Assembly (NCBI RefSeq): GCF_014195095.1
Contig: NZ_JACIBC010000006.1
Span: 491,399-555,398, forward strand
DNA: 64,000 nt
Source of the DNA: Rhizobium sp. BK602
GTDB lineage: Bacteria; Pseudomonadota; Alphaproteobacteria; Rhizobiales; Rhizobiaceae
Direction: 5' to 3'
Shown here: positions 40,241 to 48,257 of the stretch, in pieces
Numbering within the stretch: position 1 is the stretch's first letter
Layout of the letters: every line of letters begins with the position of its first letter
Notes under the pieces: generated by a model
The model's database searches: none
What the model was told of the DNA's origin: nothing
The model's input: only the letters and a program-made list of their open reading frames with translations
Made by a program: the position numbers and the translations under genes

Positions 40241-41668
40241 ATGACATCTGCGGCGCAATGGCCGGCGCTCGACCGGACAGCCGGCGATCTGGAGGGCCAG
40301 GTCTATCGCGTGATGCGCGATCGCATCCTTCGCGGCCAGATGCCGGCGGGTCAGAGGGTGCCGTCGACCCGCATGCTGGCCGCCTCGCTCGGTGTGGCGC
40401 GGTCGACCGCCGTCAATGCCTATGAGCGGCTGAAGGCCGAAGGCTATCTGCACTCGACGACGGGTGCGGCAACCCGCGTTGCTGCCTTCTCGACCCCGCC
40501 TTTGCAGGGACAGGCCGTGCCATCTCCATTGCGCCCGCCGCCAATGATCGAAACCGCCTCCGATGGCTCGTTCAAGTCCGGGGTGCCGGATACCGTTGCT
40601 TTCCCGCATGCCGCCTGGGCGCGGTATCTCGGCGCTCGCGGCCGCTCGCTTCGGGTGCATGATCTGGGTTACGGCGCCCATAGCGGCATTCGCGAGTTGC
40701 GCGAGGCGATCCTCGAGCATATCTCCGCCACGCGTGGCGTCGTCGCCCGGGCTGAACAGTTGATCATCGTCCCCTCGACCGGAGCCGCGATCGATCTTCT
40801 GGCGCGTGTCCTGCTGCGAGCCGATCGCCCGGATGGGGCCGTTGCCTGGATGGAGGAGCCCGGCTATGCGACCGCGCAGGCGCTGCTGCGGATGGCAGGC
40901 GCCGATCTCGTGCCCGTGCCCTGCGACACGGCGGGCATCGACATCGCCAAGAGCGCCGGTCCGCCGCCACGGCTGATCTATGTCACGCCCTCGCATCAAT
41001 ATCCGACCGGCGCGACGATGAGCCTGCCGCGTCGCTTGGCACTGCTCGAATTTGCCCGCGCCAACGGATCGATCGTTCTGGAAGACGACTACGACAGCGA
41101 GTTCCAATATGCCTCGCGCCCCATCGCCGCCCTGCAGGGGATCGATCAGGGCGAGGTGGTGGCCTATCTCGGCACCTTCTCGAAAACGCTCGCTCCCGGG
41201 CTGCGCGTTGCCTACGCTGTGGTGCCGTCCTGGCTCCTGCCGGAGGTTACGGCCGCGCAGCTGTTGAGAGGGGCGGTCGTGGCGATCCATATCCAGGCGG
41301 CCTTGGCCGACTTCATCCGCGATGGCCGTTTTCGCGCGCATCTGCGGCATATGAACACTGTCTATGCCGCGCGCATGGCGGCCAGCGTTTCGGCGCTGCG
41401 ACGCCATTGCGGCGATTGGCTCGATGTGGGCGAGGGCGCCGGCGGGCTGCAACTGGCGAGCTGGTTTCGGGACGCGAGTATCGACGACCGGGCAGCGGCG
41501 CAGAAGATCAATGCTCAGGGTTTTGCGTTGCGCGCCATGTCTTCCCTCTATCTCGGTCCGCCACGACCAGGCCTGCTCTTCGGCATCGCCCGCATGCCGC
41601 CCGAGGCAGCGGATGCGGCGGCGGCGAAGCTTGCGCGGTTGTTCCCGTCCTCGTCGCTCACCGCCTGA
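40241..41668 (+). CDS. MocR/PdxR-type PLP-dependent transcriptional regulator
   Basis: Regulator of 475 aa. A GntR-type winged helix is at the N-terminus (VPSTRMLAASLGVARSTAVNAYERL in part, about residues 35-60). An aminotransferase-fold domain follows, with VTPSHQYPTGATMS near 250 and the PLP-lysine region YLGTFSKTLAPGLRVAY near 308. Such regulators sense pyridoxal phosphate and its ligands. The divergent PNPOx-like gene suggests a role in vitamin B6 balance or a related oxidation. Its stop overlaps the 3' end of the convergent AraC gene by 11 bp. Confidence 0.9.
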   Translation: MTSAAQWPALDRTAGDLEGQVYRVMRDRILRGQMPAGQRVPSTRMLAASLGVARSTAVNAYERLKAEGYLHSTTGAATRVAAFSTPPLQGQAVPSPLRPPPMIETASDGSFKSGVPDTVAFPHAAWARYLGARGRSLRVHDLGYGAHSGIRELREAILEHISATRGVVARAEQLIIVPSTGAAIDLLARVLLRADRPDGAVAWMEEPGYATAQALLRMAGADLVPVPCDTAGIDIAKSAGPPPRLIYVTPSHQYPTGATMSLPRRLALLEFARANGSIVLEDDYDSEFQYASRPIAALQGIDQGEVVAYLGTFSKTLAPGLRVAYAVVPSWLLPEVTAAQLLRGAVVAIHIQAALADFIRDGRFRAHLRHMNTVYAARMAASVSALRRHCGDWLDVGEGAGGLQLASWFRDASIDDRAAAQKINAQGFALRAMSSLYLGPPRPGLLFGIARMPPEAADAAAAKLARLFPSSSLTA

Positions 41669-42521
41669 CGAACAATCGCCTGTATTCCCTTGGCGTCATG
41701 CTCTTCAGGCTTTTGAACTGCCGGTTGAAATTGGCGATGGAATGGTAGCCGACGGCATCGCTGATATGGTGGATCGGCTGATTGCTGGAGGAGAGGCGGG
41801 CGCAGGCGTCGCCGATGCGCATCCTCATCAGATAGTCGGAAATCGCCGTGCCGGTATGGCGGCGAAACATGCGGTGCAGACCGGAAACGCTGAGCGCGGC
41901 GATATCGGCCAGCTCTTCGAGCGGGATGGCGCGGGCATAGTGGAGATGCATATGCGTCAGCACGCGGTCGATGCGCTCGCGGCTTTCCTTCAGTTCCGGA
42001 GCCTGCGCCGGTGCGCTGGCAAGCGGCGCGGCCCGCCGGTCGTCGGCAACCTGTGCCAGCACGTTCAGCAGAGACAGCAGGCGTTCCACCGGCGGTTTGG
42101 CAAAGATGGCTTCGTATTCCGGTCGTATCGCGGCGGCGGTCTCTTTCGAGAATTGCAGGCCGCGATCGGCCCGCTCCAGCATCGTCTCGATCGACCGGAA
42201 TTCGACGGCGCCCCCCGTCATCCGCAGCAGCCAATCGCGATGGAACCAGAGGACGAGCGCGACATGCGGCTTGTCGTCGTCGATCTTGGCGCGGGACACC
42301 CATGTATGCGGCAGGTTCGGGCCGACGAGCACCAGATCGCCGTCCTCGTAGCCGCCTGTGTGATCGCCGATGAAGCGCTGGCCGATCGAGTTCAGCGTCA
42401 GTGTCAGCTCGAATTCGGGATGATGATGCCACTGGAAGGGAATGGCATCGTCGAGCCGCCGGTTGAGCATGCTCCAGGACGCGTCCGGCACGCGCGGCAA
42501 TATTTCGAGATAGGGTCTCAT
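41658..42521 (-). CDS. AraC-family transcriptional regulator
   Basis: Regulator of 287 aa. The N-terminal cupin sensor (FQWHHHPEFELTLTLNSIGQR, near residue 30) is followed by the two-part helix-turn-helix of AraC (PLEELADIAALSVSGLHRMF and ISDAVGYHSIANFNRQFKSL). It is divergent from the phytanoyl-CoA dioxygenase-family gene and most likely activates it. Similar AraC/PhyH pairs occur in several Rhizobiales. Confidence 0.9.
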   Translation of the reverse strand: MRPYLEILPRVPDASWSMLNRRLDDAIPFQWHHHPEFELTLTLNSIGQRFIGDHTGGYEDGDLVLVGPNLPHTWVSRAKIDDDKPHVALVLWFHRDWLLRMTGGAVEFRSIETMLERADRGLQFSKETAAAIRPEYEAIFAKPPVERLLSLLNVLAQVADDRRAAPLASAPAQAPELKESRERIDRVLTHMHLHYARAIPLEELADIAALSVSGLHRMFRRHTGTAISDYLMRMRIGDACARLSSSNQPIHHISDAVGYHSIANFNRQFKSLKSMTPREYRRLFVRR

Positions 42522-42654
42522 AAGGCGTCTACGGAATATTGAAAGCCAGAATAGTATCAGATCTTGCCAGAGGCGGGCAACATGACCGGCGGGCCTCCCC
42601 CTATAAATCGGCTATCGCCTGAGACCTTGGGCGTTCATCAGATGGGAGGATCAT

Positions 42655-43590
42655 ATGCAGCAGGCTTTGAAACGAGATGCACACCCGACCGCTTCTTTGG
42701 TCACGACGCAATTGAAGGACATCCGCAAGACCCTGCCGCTGCGGGTCCTCTCGCTGGAGGATTGGCAGCATTGGATCACCAAGGGCTATGTGATCGTGCG
42801 TCAGGCGGTTCCGGCTGCCAATGTCGCGCGGCTGGCGGAGGTGCTCTGGGCCTTCGACGAGAAGGACCCGAACGATCCCTCGACATGGTATGCACCACAG
42901 CGCCGCGAGCACAAGATGAAGGAACTCAACAATACCGGCATGCTGGAAATCTACAATCACCAGGCGCTCTGGGACAATCGCATGGAGGAGCGCATCTACG
43001 ACGCCTTCGTCGATATCTGGGACCGCGAGGACCTGTGGGTGACGATCGACCGCGCCAATCTCAACCCGCCGAAGAAGGTGAAGGGCAATCCGAACGGCTT
43101 CATCCATTGGGATGTGGATACGTCGATCCGGCCGCTGCCGATCGGCGTACAGGGCGTTCTGAGCCTGAAGAAGCAGGACGGCGATGTCGGCGGGTTTCAG
43201 TGCGTGCCGGAACTGTTCGAGCATTTCGAGACGTGGGAAAGGACGCAGCCGGCCGACCGCGACCCGATGCATCCCGACATGGCCGGGCTTTCAGTCGTCA
43301 ATATCGACATGGAACCCGGCGATCTGATGATCTTCAACTCGCTGCTGGCCCATGGCGTCCGCCCGAACCATGCGGAGAACCGCGTCCGCATGGCGCAATA
43401 TATTTCCATGCATCCGGCCGAGTTCGACAATGTCGCCGAGCGGGAAGAGCGCATCCGTCTGTGGCGCGAGCGCGATCATCCCAAGCGTGACGCCTTTCCC
43501 GGCGATCCGCGCGAATGGGAAAAGCACAATGCCGAGACGGCGGTTTTGACGCCGCTGGGCGAAAAGCTGCTGGGGCTGGCCGCCTGGTAA
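42655..43590 (+). CDS. Phytanoyl-CoA dioxygenase (PhyH) family protein
   Basis: Fe(II)/2-oxoglutarate oxygenase of 311 aa. Iron ligands: HWDVDTSIRPLP (HxD, near residue 150) and the distal His in NSLLAHGVRPNHAENRVRM with the 2-oxoglutarate Arg. It is divergent from an AraC regulator. Substrate is unknown; members act on fatty acids, natural products or phosphonates. The ATG follows GGGAGG. Confidence 0.88.
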   Translation: MQQALKRDAHPTASLVTTQLKDIRKTLPLRVLSLEDWQHWITKGYVIVRQAVPAANVARLAEVLWAFDEKDPNDPSTWYAPQRREHKMKELNNTGMLEIYNHQALWDNRMEERIYDAFVDIWDREDLWVTIDRANLNPPKKVKGNPNGFIHWDVDTSIRPLPIGVQGVLSLKKQDGDVGGFQCVPELFEHFETWERTQPADRDPMHPDMAGLSVVNIDMEPGDLMIFNSLLAHGVRPNHAENRVRMAQYISMHPAEFDNVAEREERIRLWRERDHPKRDAFPGDPREWEKHNAETAVLTPLGEKLLGLAAW

Positions 43591-43640
43591 GCGTGGGCGT
43601 TCGATGTCTGAGCTATTCGAGCGGCCGTGTTGCCGCGCAA

Positions 43641-43799
43641 CCCCTTCTCCCCAGCGGGGAGAAGGTGCCGACAGGCGGATGAGGGGGGCGAGGAGTAGAA
43701 CGACGAGCACCTTGAGCGTTAGCGAAAGGTCACTCTTGTCGTGGGGAAAGACCCCCTCATCCGACCCTTCGGGCCACCTTCTCCCCGAGGGGAGAAGGA
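43641..43799. repeat. Rhizobial palindromic intergenic repeat (RIME-like)
   Basis: Two long inverted arms, 43641-43688 and about 43750-43799, share CCCCTTCTCC, GGGGAGAAGG and the CCCCCTCATC/GATGAGGGGG core, separated by a middle spacer. Each arm is itself palindromic. The form and 'CTTCTCCCC..GGGGAGAAG' core match the Rhizobium-specific intergenic mosaic elements that are dispersed in rhizobial genomes. It lies between two convergent genes, where such elements are common. Confidence 0.8.
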
Positions 43800-43873
43800 G
43801 TTTACGGTGCTCATCCTCCCCATATGCGATTGCCCTGGTATCTGGCAGATATAATGCCAATGCCGAGGATCGC

Positions 43874-44455
43874 TCAGGTCTGGTTCCAGCGGCGGATGAC
43901 GGACTCGCTCAGGTCGTGCTCATAGCCCAACACGCTGATGCTCGTGGTGTCGAGGATGAAATGCTCACCGCCTTCCGGCGGCAGGCCGAGCCAGCGGGCG
44001 GCGAAGACCCTCAGGAAATGCGAGCTGGAAAAGATCAGGACGGAACCGTTTACCGCCCGGATGCCGGCGATGATCCGGTCGGCTCTCGCGCCGACATCGG
44101 CGGCCGTCTCGCCATTCGGGCAGCCGTCGCGGAAGAGTTGCCAGCCGGGTTGCTCGGCAAGAATTTCCTTCGTGGTGACGCCTTCATAGGCACCGTAATC
44201 CCATTCGGCCAGGTCATCCTTGATCACGGCGGCCTCGCCGAAGCCCGCCAGCGCGCAGGTGTTGCGGGCGCGTTGCGACGGGCTCGACCAGACGGCAGCA
44301 AAATCGATGGCGGGCAGGCGGCTGGCGAGCTTGCGCGCGGCCTCTTCGCCGGCGGCCGTCAGTGGAATGTCGGTTCGCCCGGTATGCCTGCCGGACAGGC
44401 TCCATTCCGTCTGGCCGTGGCGGACGAGGTAGATCTCCGGATAGGCACTGCTCAT
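43874..44455 (-). CDS. Histidine phosphatase family protein
   Basis: Phosphoglycerate mutase-like phosphatase of 193 aa. Catalytic LVRHGQTEWSLSGRHTGRTD near the start with the phosphorylated His, a second Glu region (EWDYGAYEGVTT) and the second His in IFSSSHFLRVFAARWL. The RHG motif is intact. The substrate is not known; a sugar-phosphate or nucleotide phosphatase role is likely. Confidence 0.92.
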   Translation of the reverse strand: MSSAYPEIYLVRHGQTEWSLSGRHTGRTDIPLTAAGEEAARKLASRLPAIDFAAVWSSPSQRARNTCALAGFGEAAVIKDDLAEWDYGAYEGVTTKEILAEQPGWQLFRDGCPNGETAADVGARADRIIAGIRAVNGSVLIFSSSHFLRVFAARWLGLPPEGGEHFILDTTSISVLGYEHDLSESVIRRWNQT

Positions 44456-44539
44456 CTGAATGATTCTCCCTTGCGCCGAACTGCGGCGAAGCTTCGCATT
44501 CTCGCCGGTCTCGTGTCGAGAGGCGGCGCGAATGTCGAT

Positions 44540-44746
44540 CTATCGTCTGATGCCGCGGCGCACGCTGTAGAGCAGGATGGCAAGGCAGCCGGCCAAGAGC
44601 AGGAACCCGCCGACAAGCGGCGGCAGGGCAAGGAATTCGACGGCCCCGGCGATCGCCAGGATGAGGATCAGGCAATGGGTCGCGAGGCTGCCATCGTCGA
44701 TGAACATGCCGATGACTTCGGACAGGATGATGCGGACAATGTTCAT
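44540..44746 (-). CDS. Small membrane protein downstream of the COG4280 gene
   Basis: Product of 68 aa with two hydrophobic helices (ATHCLILILAIAGAVEFLALP and VGGFLLLAGCLAILLYSV) and a basic tail RRGIRR. Not a recognised family. It overlaps the end of the upstream COG4280-like gene by 4 bp (ATGA), so the two are translationally coupled and their products may associate in the membrane. Confidence 0.7.
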   Translation of the reverse strand: MNIVRIILSEVIGMFIDDGSLATHCLILILAIAGAVEFLALPPLVGGFLLLAGCLAILLYSVRRGIRR

Positions 44747-45498
44747 TGTGCTGCCTTTGCCGTGGGTTTTCCGGTCGAGCCTCGAAGACCGCGAACGATG
44801 AGGAAGGAGGTGAGCGAGACGATGGCGAAGATGGCGATCAGGGCCAGATCCTCGCCCGGCCAGTCCGCGCCCATGCCTTCGCCCGTCCAGAAGATGCCGA
44901 AGCTGGTGAGCATCAGGCCGACCACGAATTTCAGCGTGTTTTCCGGCACGGTGGCGAGCGGGCGATGCACGAGCAGGCCGATCAGCATGACCAGAACGAA
45001 GGCGGCAAGGGCGCCGAAGCCGGCATAGACCGTCATGCCATGGGCGCCGCCGACGGCAATGACGATGAAGACCACCTCGACACCCTCCAGCAGCACTGCC
45101 TTGAAGGCGGCGAGGCCGGCGAGATAATCGGCGCGCCGATCCCCGGATTGTTGCCGGAGCATAGCGGTTTCCTTGGAAAAGGCGGCTTCCTCGTCGTGCA
45201 GGGCGATGACGCCGAGCGATCGCAGGATCGCCTTGCGCAGCCAGCGCATGCCGAACAGGATCAGCAGAACGCCGATGACGAACTGCATGGTGTGGATCGG
45301 TATCAGCGCCAGCAGCGGCCCGAAAACGAGGACGAGGGCGGCAAGCAAGGCAAGCGCGAGTGCTGCACCCGTCAGCGCCGGGCGCCAGCTTCGCGTGACG
45401 CCGACGGCCAGGACGATGGTGAAGGCTTCCACCACTTCGACGAAGGAGCCGAGGAAGGAGGCGGTGACGGTGGATAGAATTGGCGTGAGGTTGCTCAT
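44743..45498 (-). CDS. COG4280-like integral membrane protein
   Basis: Membrane protein of 251 aa with about seven helices. Two similar acidic motifs, FVEVVEAFTIVLAVG (near residue 18) and LLEGVEVVFIVIAVG (near 135), suggest an internal duplication and resemble the E-x-x-E motifs of cation permeases. This supports metal or cation transport but is not proof. It lies between an RpiR regulator (41 bp upstream) and a small membrane protein with which it overlaps. Confidence 0.75.
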   Translation of the reverse strand: MSNLTPILSTVTASFLGSFVEVVEAFTIVLAVGVTRSWRPALTGAALALALLAALVLVFGPLLALIPIHTMQFVIGVLLILFGMRWLRKAILRSLGVIALHDEEAAFSKETAMLRQQSGDRRADYLAGLAAFKAVLLEGVEVVFIVIAVGGAHGMTVYAGFGALAAFVLVMLIGLLVHRPLATVPENTLKFVVGLMLTSFGIFWTGEGMGADWPGEDLALIAIFAIVSLTSFLIVRGLRGSTGKPTAKAAQ

Positions 45499-45539
45499 GC
45501 AGTGATTCCCGAATGGCGTATAGGATTTGTTCCCGCGGG

Positions 45540-46460
45540 CTATTTTCGTTTTCTGGTTCCCCGCTTGCTCCAGGCGCTGTCGAGGGCGCCGCGCAGGGAG
45601 CTGAGCTGGTCGAGACTGTCGAGTGCGGTTTCGCGACGGCGTGCCGCGAGGGCGACGATCATCGCTTCGATCAGCACCAGGGTGCCGCCATGCATGGCGA
45701 GATGATCGGCCTTGCCGCGCGGGATCGGCAGGATTTCCGCGACCCTGTCGGCGACCAGCGCGCCGAGATCATCGCTGATCAGGATCACCGGTATGCCGTG
45801 GCGCCTCGCCTGGTCGAGTACGATGTCGACCTCGCGATAGAGCGGCGCATAGGCCATCATCAGCACGGCATCGTCCTTGCCGATCCGCAGCAGGCGGTCC
45901 GCCAGAGCGATGCCGGATGCCGACAGTGCGGTGGTGGGCAGGCCGATGCGGTTGAATTGCAGGCTGGCATAATCCGCCATCGCGCCTGAAGGGCCGATCC
46001 CGAAGACATGACGCCGGTTTGCCGCCGCGAGAATATCGATGGCCCGGGCGAAGCCTGCGGCAATATCCGGGCGTCGCAGAACCTCCAGCGTGGCTTCGTG
46101 GATGCCGATGACATGATGAAGGGCGTCGGCGGCGCCGCCGCCGGTTTCGGCCAGCGTCCGTTCCAGGCGGTTGCCGGGGGAGGGAGATGCCGTCAGGTCC
46201 GAAAGCATGGCGGCGCGAAGCGCCGAGAGGCTCTCGAACCCGAGCGCGCGGGCGGTGCGCACCACGGTCGCATCGCTGGCGCCGGCGAGCTGCGCGATCT
46301 GGGCGGCGGAGTTCAACAGCACCGCTTGCCCCTGGTCGATGAAGAAGCGGGCCATGCGCTGCTCGGCGGGCGCAAGCCTGTCGAGCATGGCCAGCACGCG
46401 GCTCTCGAATGTCGCGCCTTCAAGCGCTGTCTGCGGCTGCGATGCAGCGTCCGTCGCCAT
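45540..46460 (-). CDS. MurR/RpiR-family transcriptional regulator
   Basis: Regulator of 306 aa. N-terminal RpiR helix-turn-helix (AAQIAQLAGASDATVVRTARAL, in part) and C-terminal SIS domain (FGIGPSGAMADYASLQFNRIG onward), which binds sugar phosphates in known members. ATG at 46460 is chosen; a TTG ten codons upstream would lie within the operator. It heads an operon with the COG4280 gene. Two tandem palindromic boxes are found just upstream, so it probably represses itself. Confidence 0.88.
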   Translation of the reverse strand: MATDAASQPQTALEGATFESRVLAMLDRLAPAEQRMARFFIDQGQAVLLNSAAQIAQLAGASDATVVRTARALGFESLSALRAAMLSDLTASPSPGNRLERTLAETGGGAADALHHVIGIHEATLEVLRRPDIAAGFARAIDILAAANRRHVFGIGPSGAMADYASLQFNRIGLPTTALSASGIALADRLLRIGKDDAVLMMAYAPLYREVDIVLDQARRHGIPVILISDDLGALVADRVAEILPIPRGKADHLAMHGGTLVLIEAMIVALAARRRETALDSLDQLSSLRGALDSAWSKRGTRKRK

Positions 46461-46480
46461 GCCCGTGCTTCCATGATCGA

Positions 46481-46528
46481 TTTGTAGCAAATACTACGAT
46501 AGTCGATATTTGTAGCATTTACTACAAA
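46481..46528. promoter_or_regulatory. Tandem RpiR operator boxes
   Basis: Box 1 TTTGTAG-N6-CTACGAT (46481-46500) and box 2, the perfect palindrome TTTGTAG-N6-CTACAAA (46509-46528), 28 bp apart, directly upstream of the RpiR gene. Good candidates for the binding sites of this regulator. Confidence 0.7.
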
Positions 46529-46609
46529 AGCATGGCAACAGGATTCTGGCGATGGCGCGCCGCTTCGCCGTCGCCATGGGCCGCACGATGGCCGTTCAAA
46601 TGAACGGGG

Positions 46610-47644
46610 TTACCGGATCGCAGCCCGCACGGCGGGGATGACCTCGCGGCCGTAAAGCTCGATGCAGCGCATCAGCTTTTGGTGGCTGAGGGTGCCGGCG
46701 CTGTATTTGAGCTGGAAGCGGTCGATCCCAAGCGTCTTGATGACCGGTGCGAGCTTGGCGGCGACCGTTGCGGGCGAGCCGACATAGAGCGAGCCGTTTT
46801 CGATCTCGCTTTCGAATTCGTCGCGCGCCATGGGCGGCCAGCCGCGCTCACGTCCGATGCGGTCGCGCATCGCCTTGTAGCTGGGCCATAGCTCCTCCCG
46901 CGCCTGATCGTCGGTATCGGCAATATAGCCCGGCGAATGGATGCCGATCGGCTGCGCCGTGCCGCCCAGTTGCTGGAAGGCCTTGTGATAGAGATCGATA
47001 TAGGGCCGAAAGCGATAGGGACTGCCGCCGATGATCGCCAGCATCAGGGGCAGGTTGTAGTGCGCGGCGCGCACGACAGAAGCCGGGCTGCCGCCGACGC
47101 CGATCCATGTCTTCAGGTGGCCCTTCTCGATCGTTGGGAAGACGCGCTGGTTGACGAGCGGCGGCCGGATGCCGCCCTGCCAGGTCACCGGGTCGTTGGT
47201 CAGCAGGGCGGCGAAAAGGTCGAGTTTTTCCTCGAACAGCTTTTCATAATCCGACAATTCGAAACCGAAGAGCGGGAAGGATTCCGTGAACGAGCCGCGG
47301 CCGAGGATCACTTCGGCGCGTCCGTTCGAGGCCGCATCCAGGCTGGAGAAGCGTTGGAAGACGCGGATCGGGTCGTCCGAGCTCAGAACCGTCACCGCCG
47401 ATCCGAGATGGATGCGCGAGGTACGGCCCGCGATGGCGGCAAGGACCGTTTCCGGTGAGGAGATGGCGAAATCCTCGCGGTGATGCTCGCCAATGCCGAA
47501 AAAATCGATGCCGAGCTGGTCGGCAAACACGCCTTCCTCGATGACGTTGCGGATGACTTGTGCGTGAGAGTCCGGCTTGCCACCGTCGTCATGGGTGACG
47601 TCGCCGAACGTATCGAGCCCGAATTCGACAATATGTGCGGTCAT
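46610..47644 (-). CDS. LLM-class flavin-dependent oxidoreductase
   Basis: Luciferase-like monooxygenase of 344 aa with a TIM-barrel flavin fold. Typical features: GIDFFGIGEHHREDFAISSP near residue 45, LGSAVTVLSSDDPIRVFQRF near 80 and AEVILGRGSFTESFPLFG near 110. The start at 47644 gives the family N-terminus; a longer reading lacks support. It is divergent from a cupin gene. The substrate is unknown. Confidence 0.88.
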   Translation of the reverse strand: MTAHIVEFGLDTFGDVTHDDGGKPDSHAQVIRNVIEEGVFADQLGIDFFGIGEHHREDFAISSPETVLAAIAGRTSRIHLGSAVTVLSSDDPIRVFQRFSSLDAASNGRAEVILGRGSFTESFPLFGFELSDYEKLFEEKLDLFAALLTNDPVTWQGGIRPPLVNQRVFPTIEKGHLKTWIGVGGSPASVVRAAHYNLPLMLAIIGGSPYRFRPYIDLYHKAFQQLGGTAQPIGIHSPGYIADTDDQAREELWPSYKAMRDRIGRERGWPPMARDEFESEIENGSLYVGSPATVAAKLAPVIKTLGIDRFQLKYSAGTLSHQKLMRCIELYGREVIPAVRAAIR

Positions 47645-47813
47645 GATCTTTCCCGTTGCCTGGAGCAATGATTGTGAGATGGCGTGTACGCGTCTTCGCT
47701 CCGGCGAACTATCCGCAAAGTTTCGTCGGTTCCATTCGAGAAATTCGATATACCGGCATCGATGGATGCGCGTTGTCTTTGGCAAGGCCGCCGTAGTGAT
47801 AGGGAGGAAAATC

Positions 47814-48191
47814 ATGACGGAGCTAAAAAAGGTCAATCTCGCAAAGGCTTTCGCGGCCCTTCACGAGACCTGGAGCCCGAGGATCGGTGGCGATATCAAC
47901 GATTTCCAGATCAAGCTCGTCAAGCTGGATGGTGCCTTCCACTGGCACCATCATGAAGAGGAGGATGAGCTTTTCCTCGTCGTCAAAGGGACGCTGCGGA
48001 TGAAACTGCGGGAGGAGAGGGGCGGTGATGTCGTCCTCGGTCCCGGCGACTATATCATCGTGCCGCATGGCGTCGAGCATTGTCCCGTCGCCGAGCCGAC
48101 ATGCGAGGTCGTGCTCCTGGAACGGAACACGACGCTCAACACCGGCAACGTCGAAAACGAGCGCACCGTGCGCCAGCCGGCGCGGCTTTGA
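47814..48191 (+). CDS. Cupin domain protein
   Basis: Single-domain cupin of 125 aa. Motif 1 is FHWHHHEEEDELFLVVKG (metal-binding His, Glu and His residues, near residue 43) and motif 2 is GPGDYIIVPHGVEHCPVA (near 78). Complete metal ligands suggest an active or metal-binding protein. ATG at 47814 follows AGGGAGG. Divergent from the LLM gene. Confidence 0.88.
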   Translation: MTELKKVNLAKAFAALHETWSPRIGGDINDFQIKLVKLDGAFHWHHHEEEDELFLVVKGTLRMKLREERGGDVVLGPGDYIIVPHGVEHCPVAEPTCEVVLLERNTTLNTGNVENERTVRQPARL

Positions 48192-48257
48192 GCCGGGCGT
48201 GTTGAATGGTGGGTTCGCGCCTGCGATCCCGCCATTCGGTTGGCCGGCCTGCTGCCG

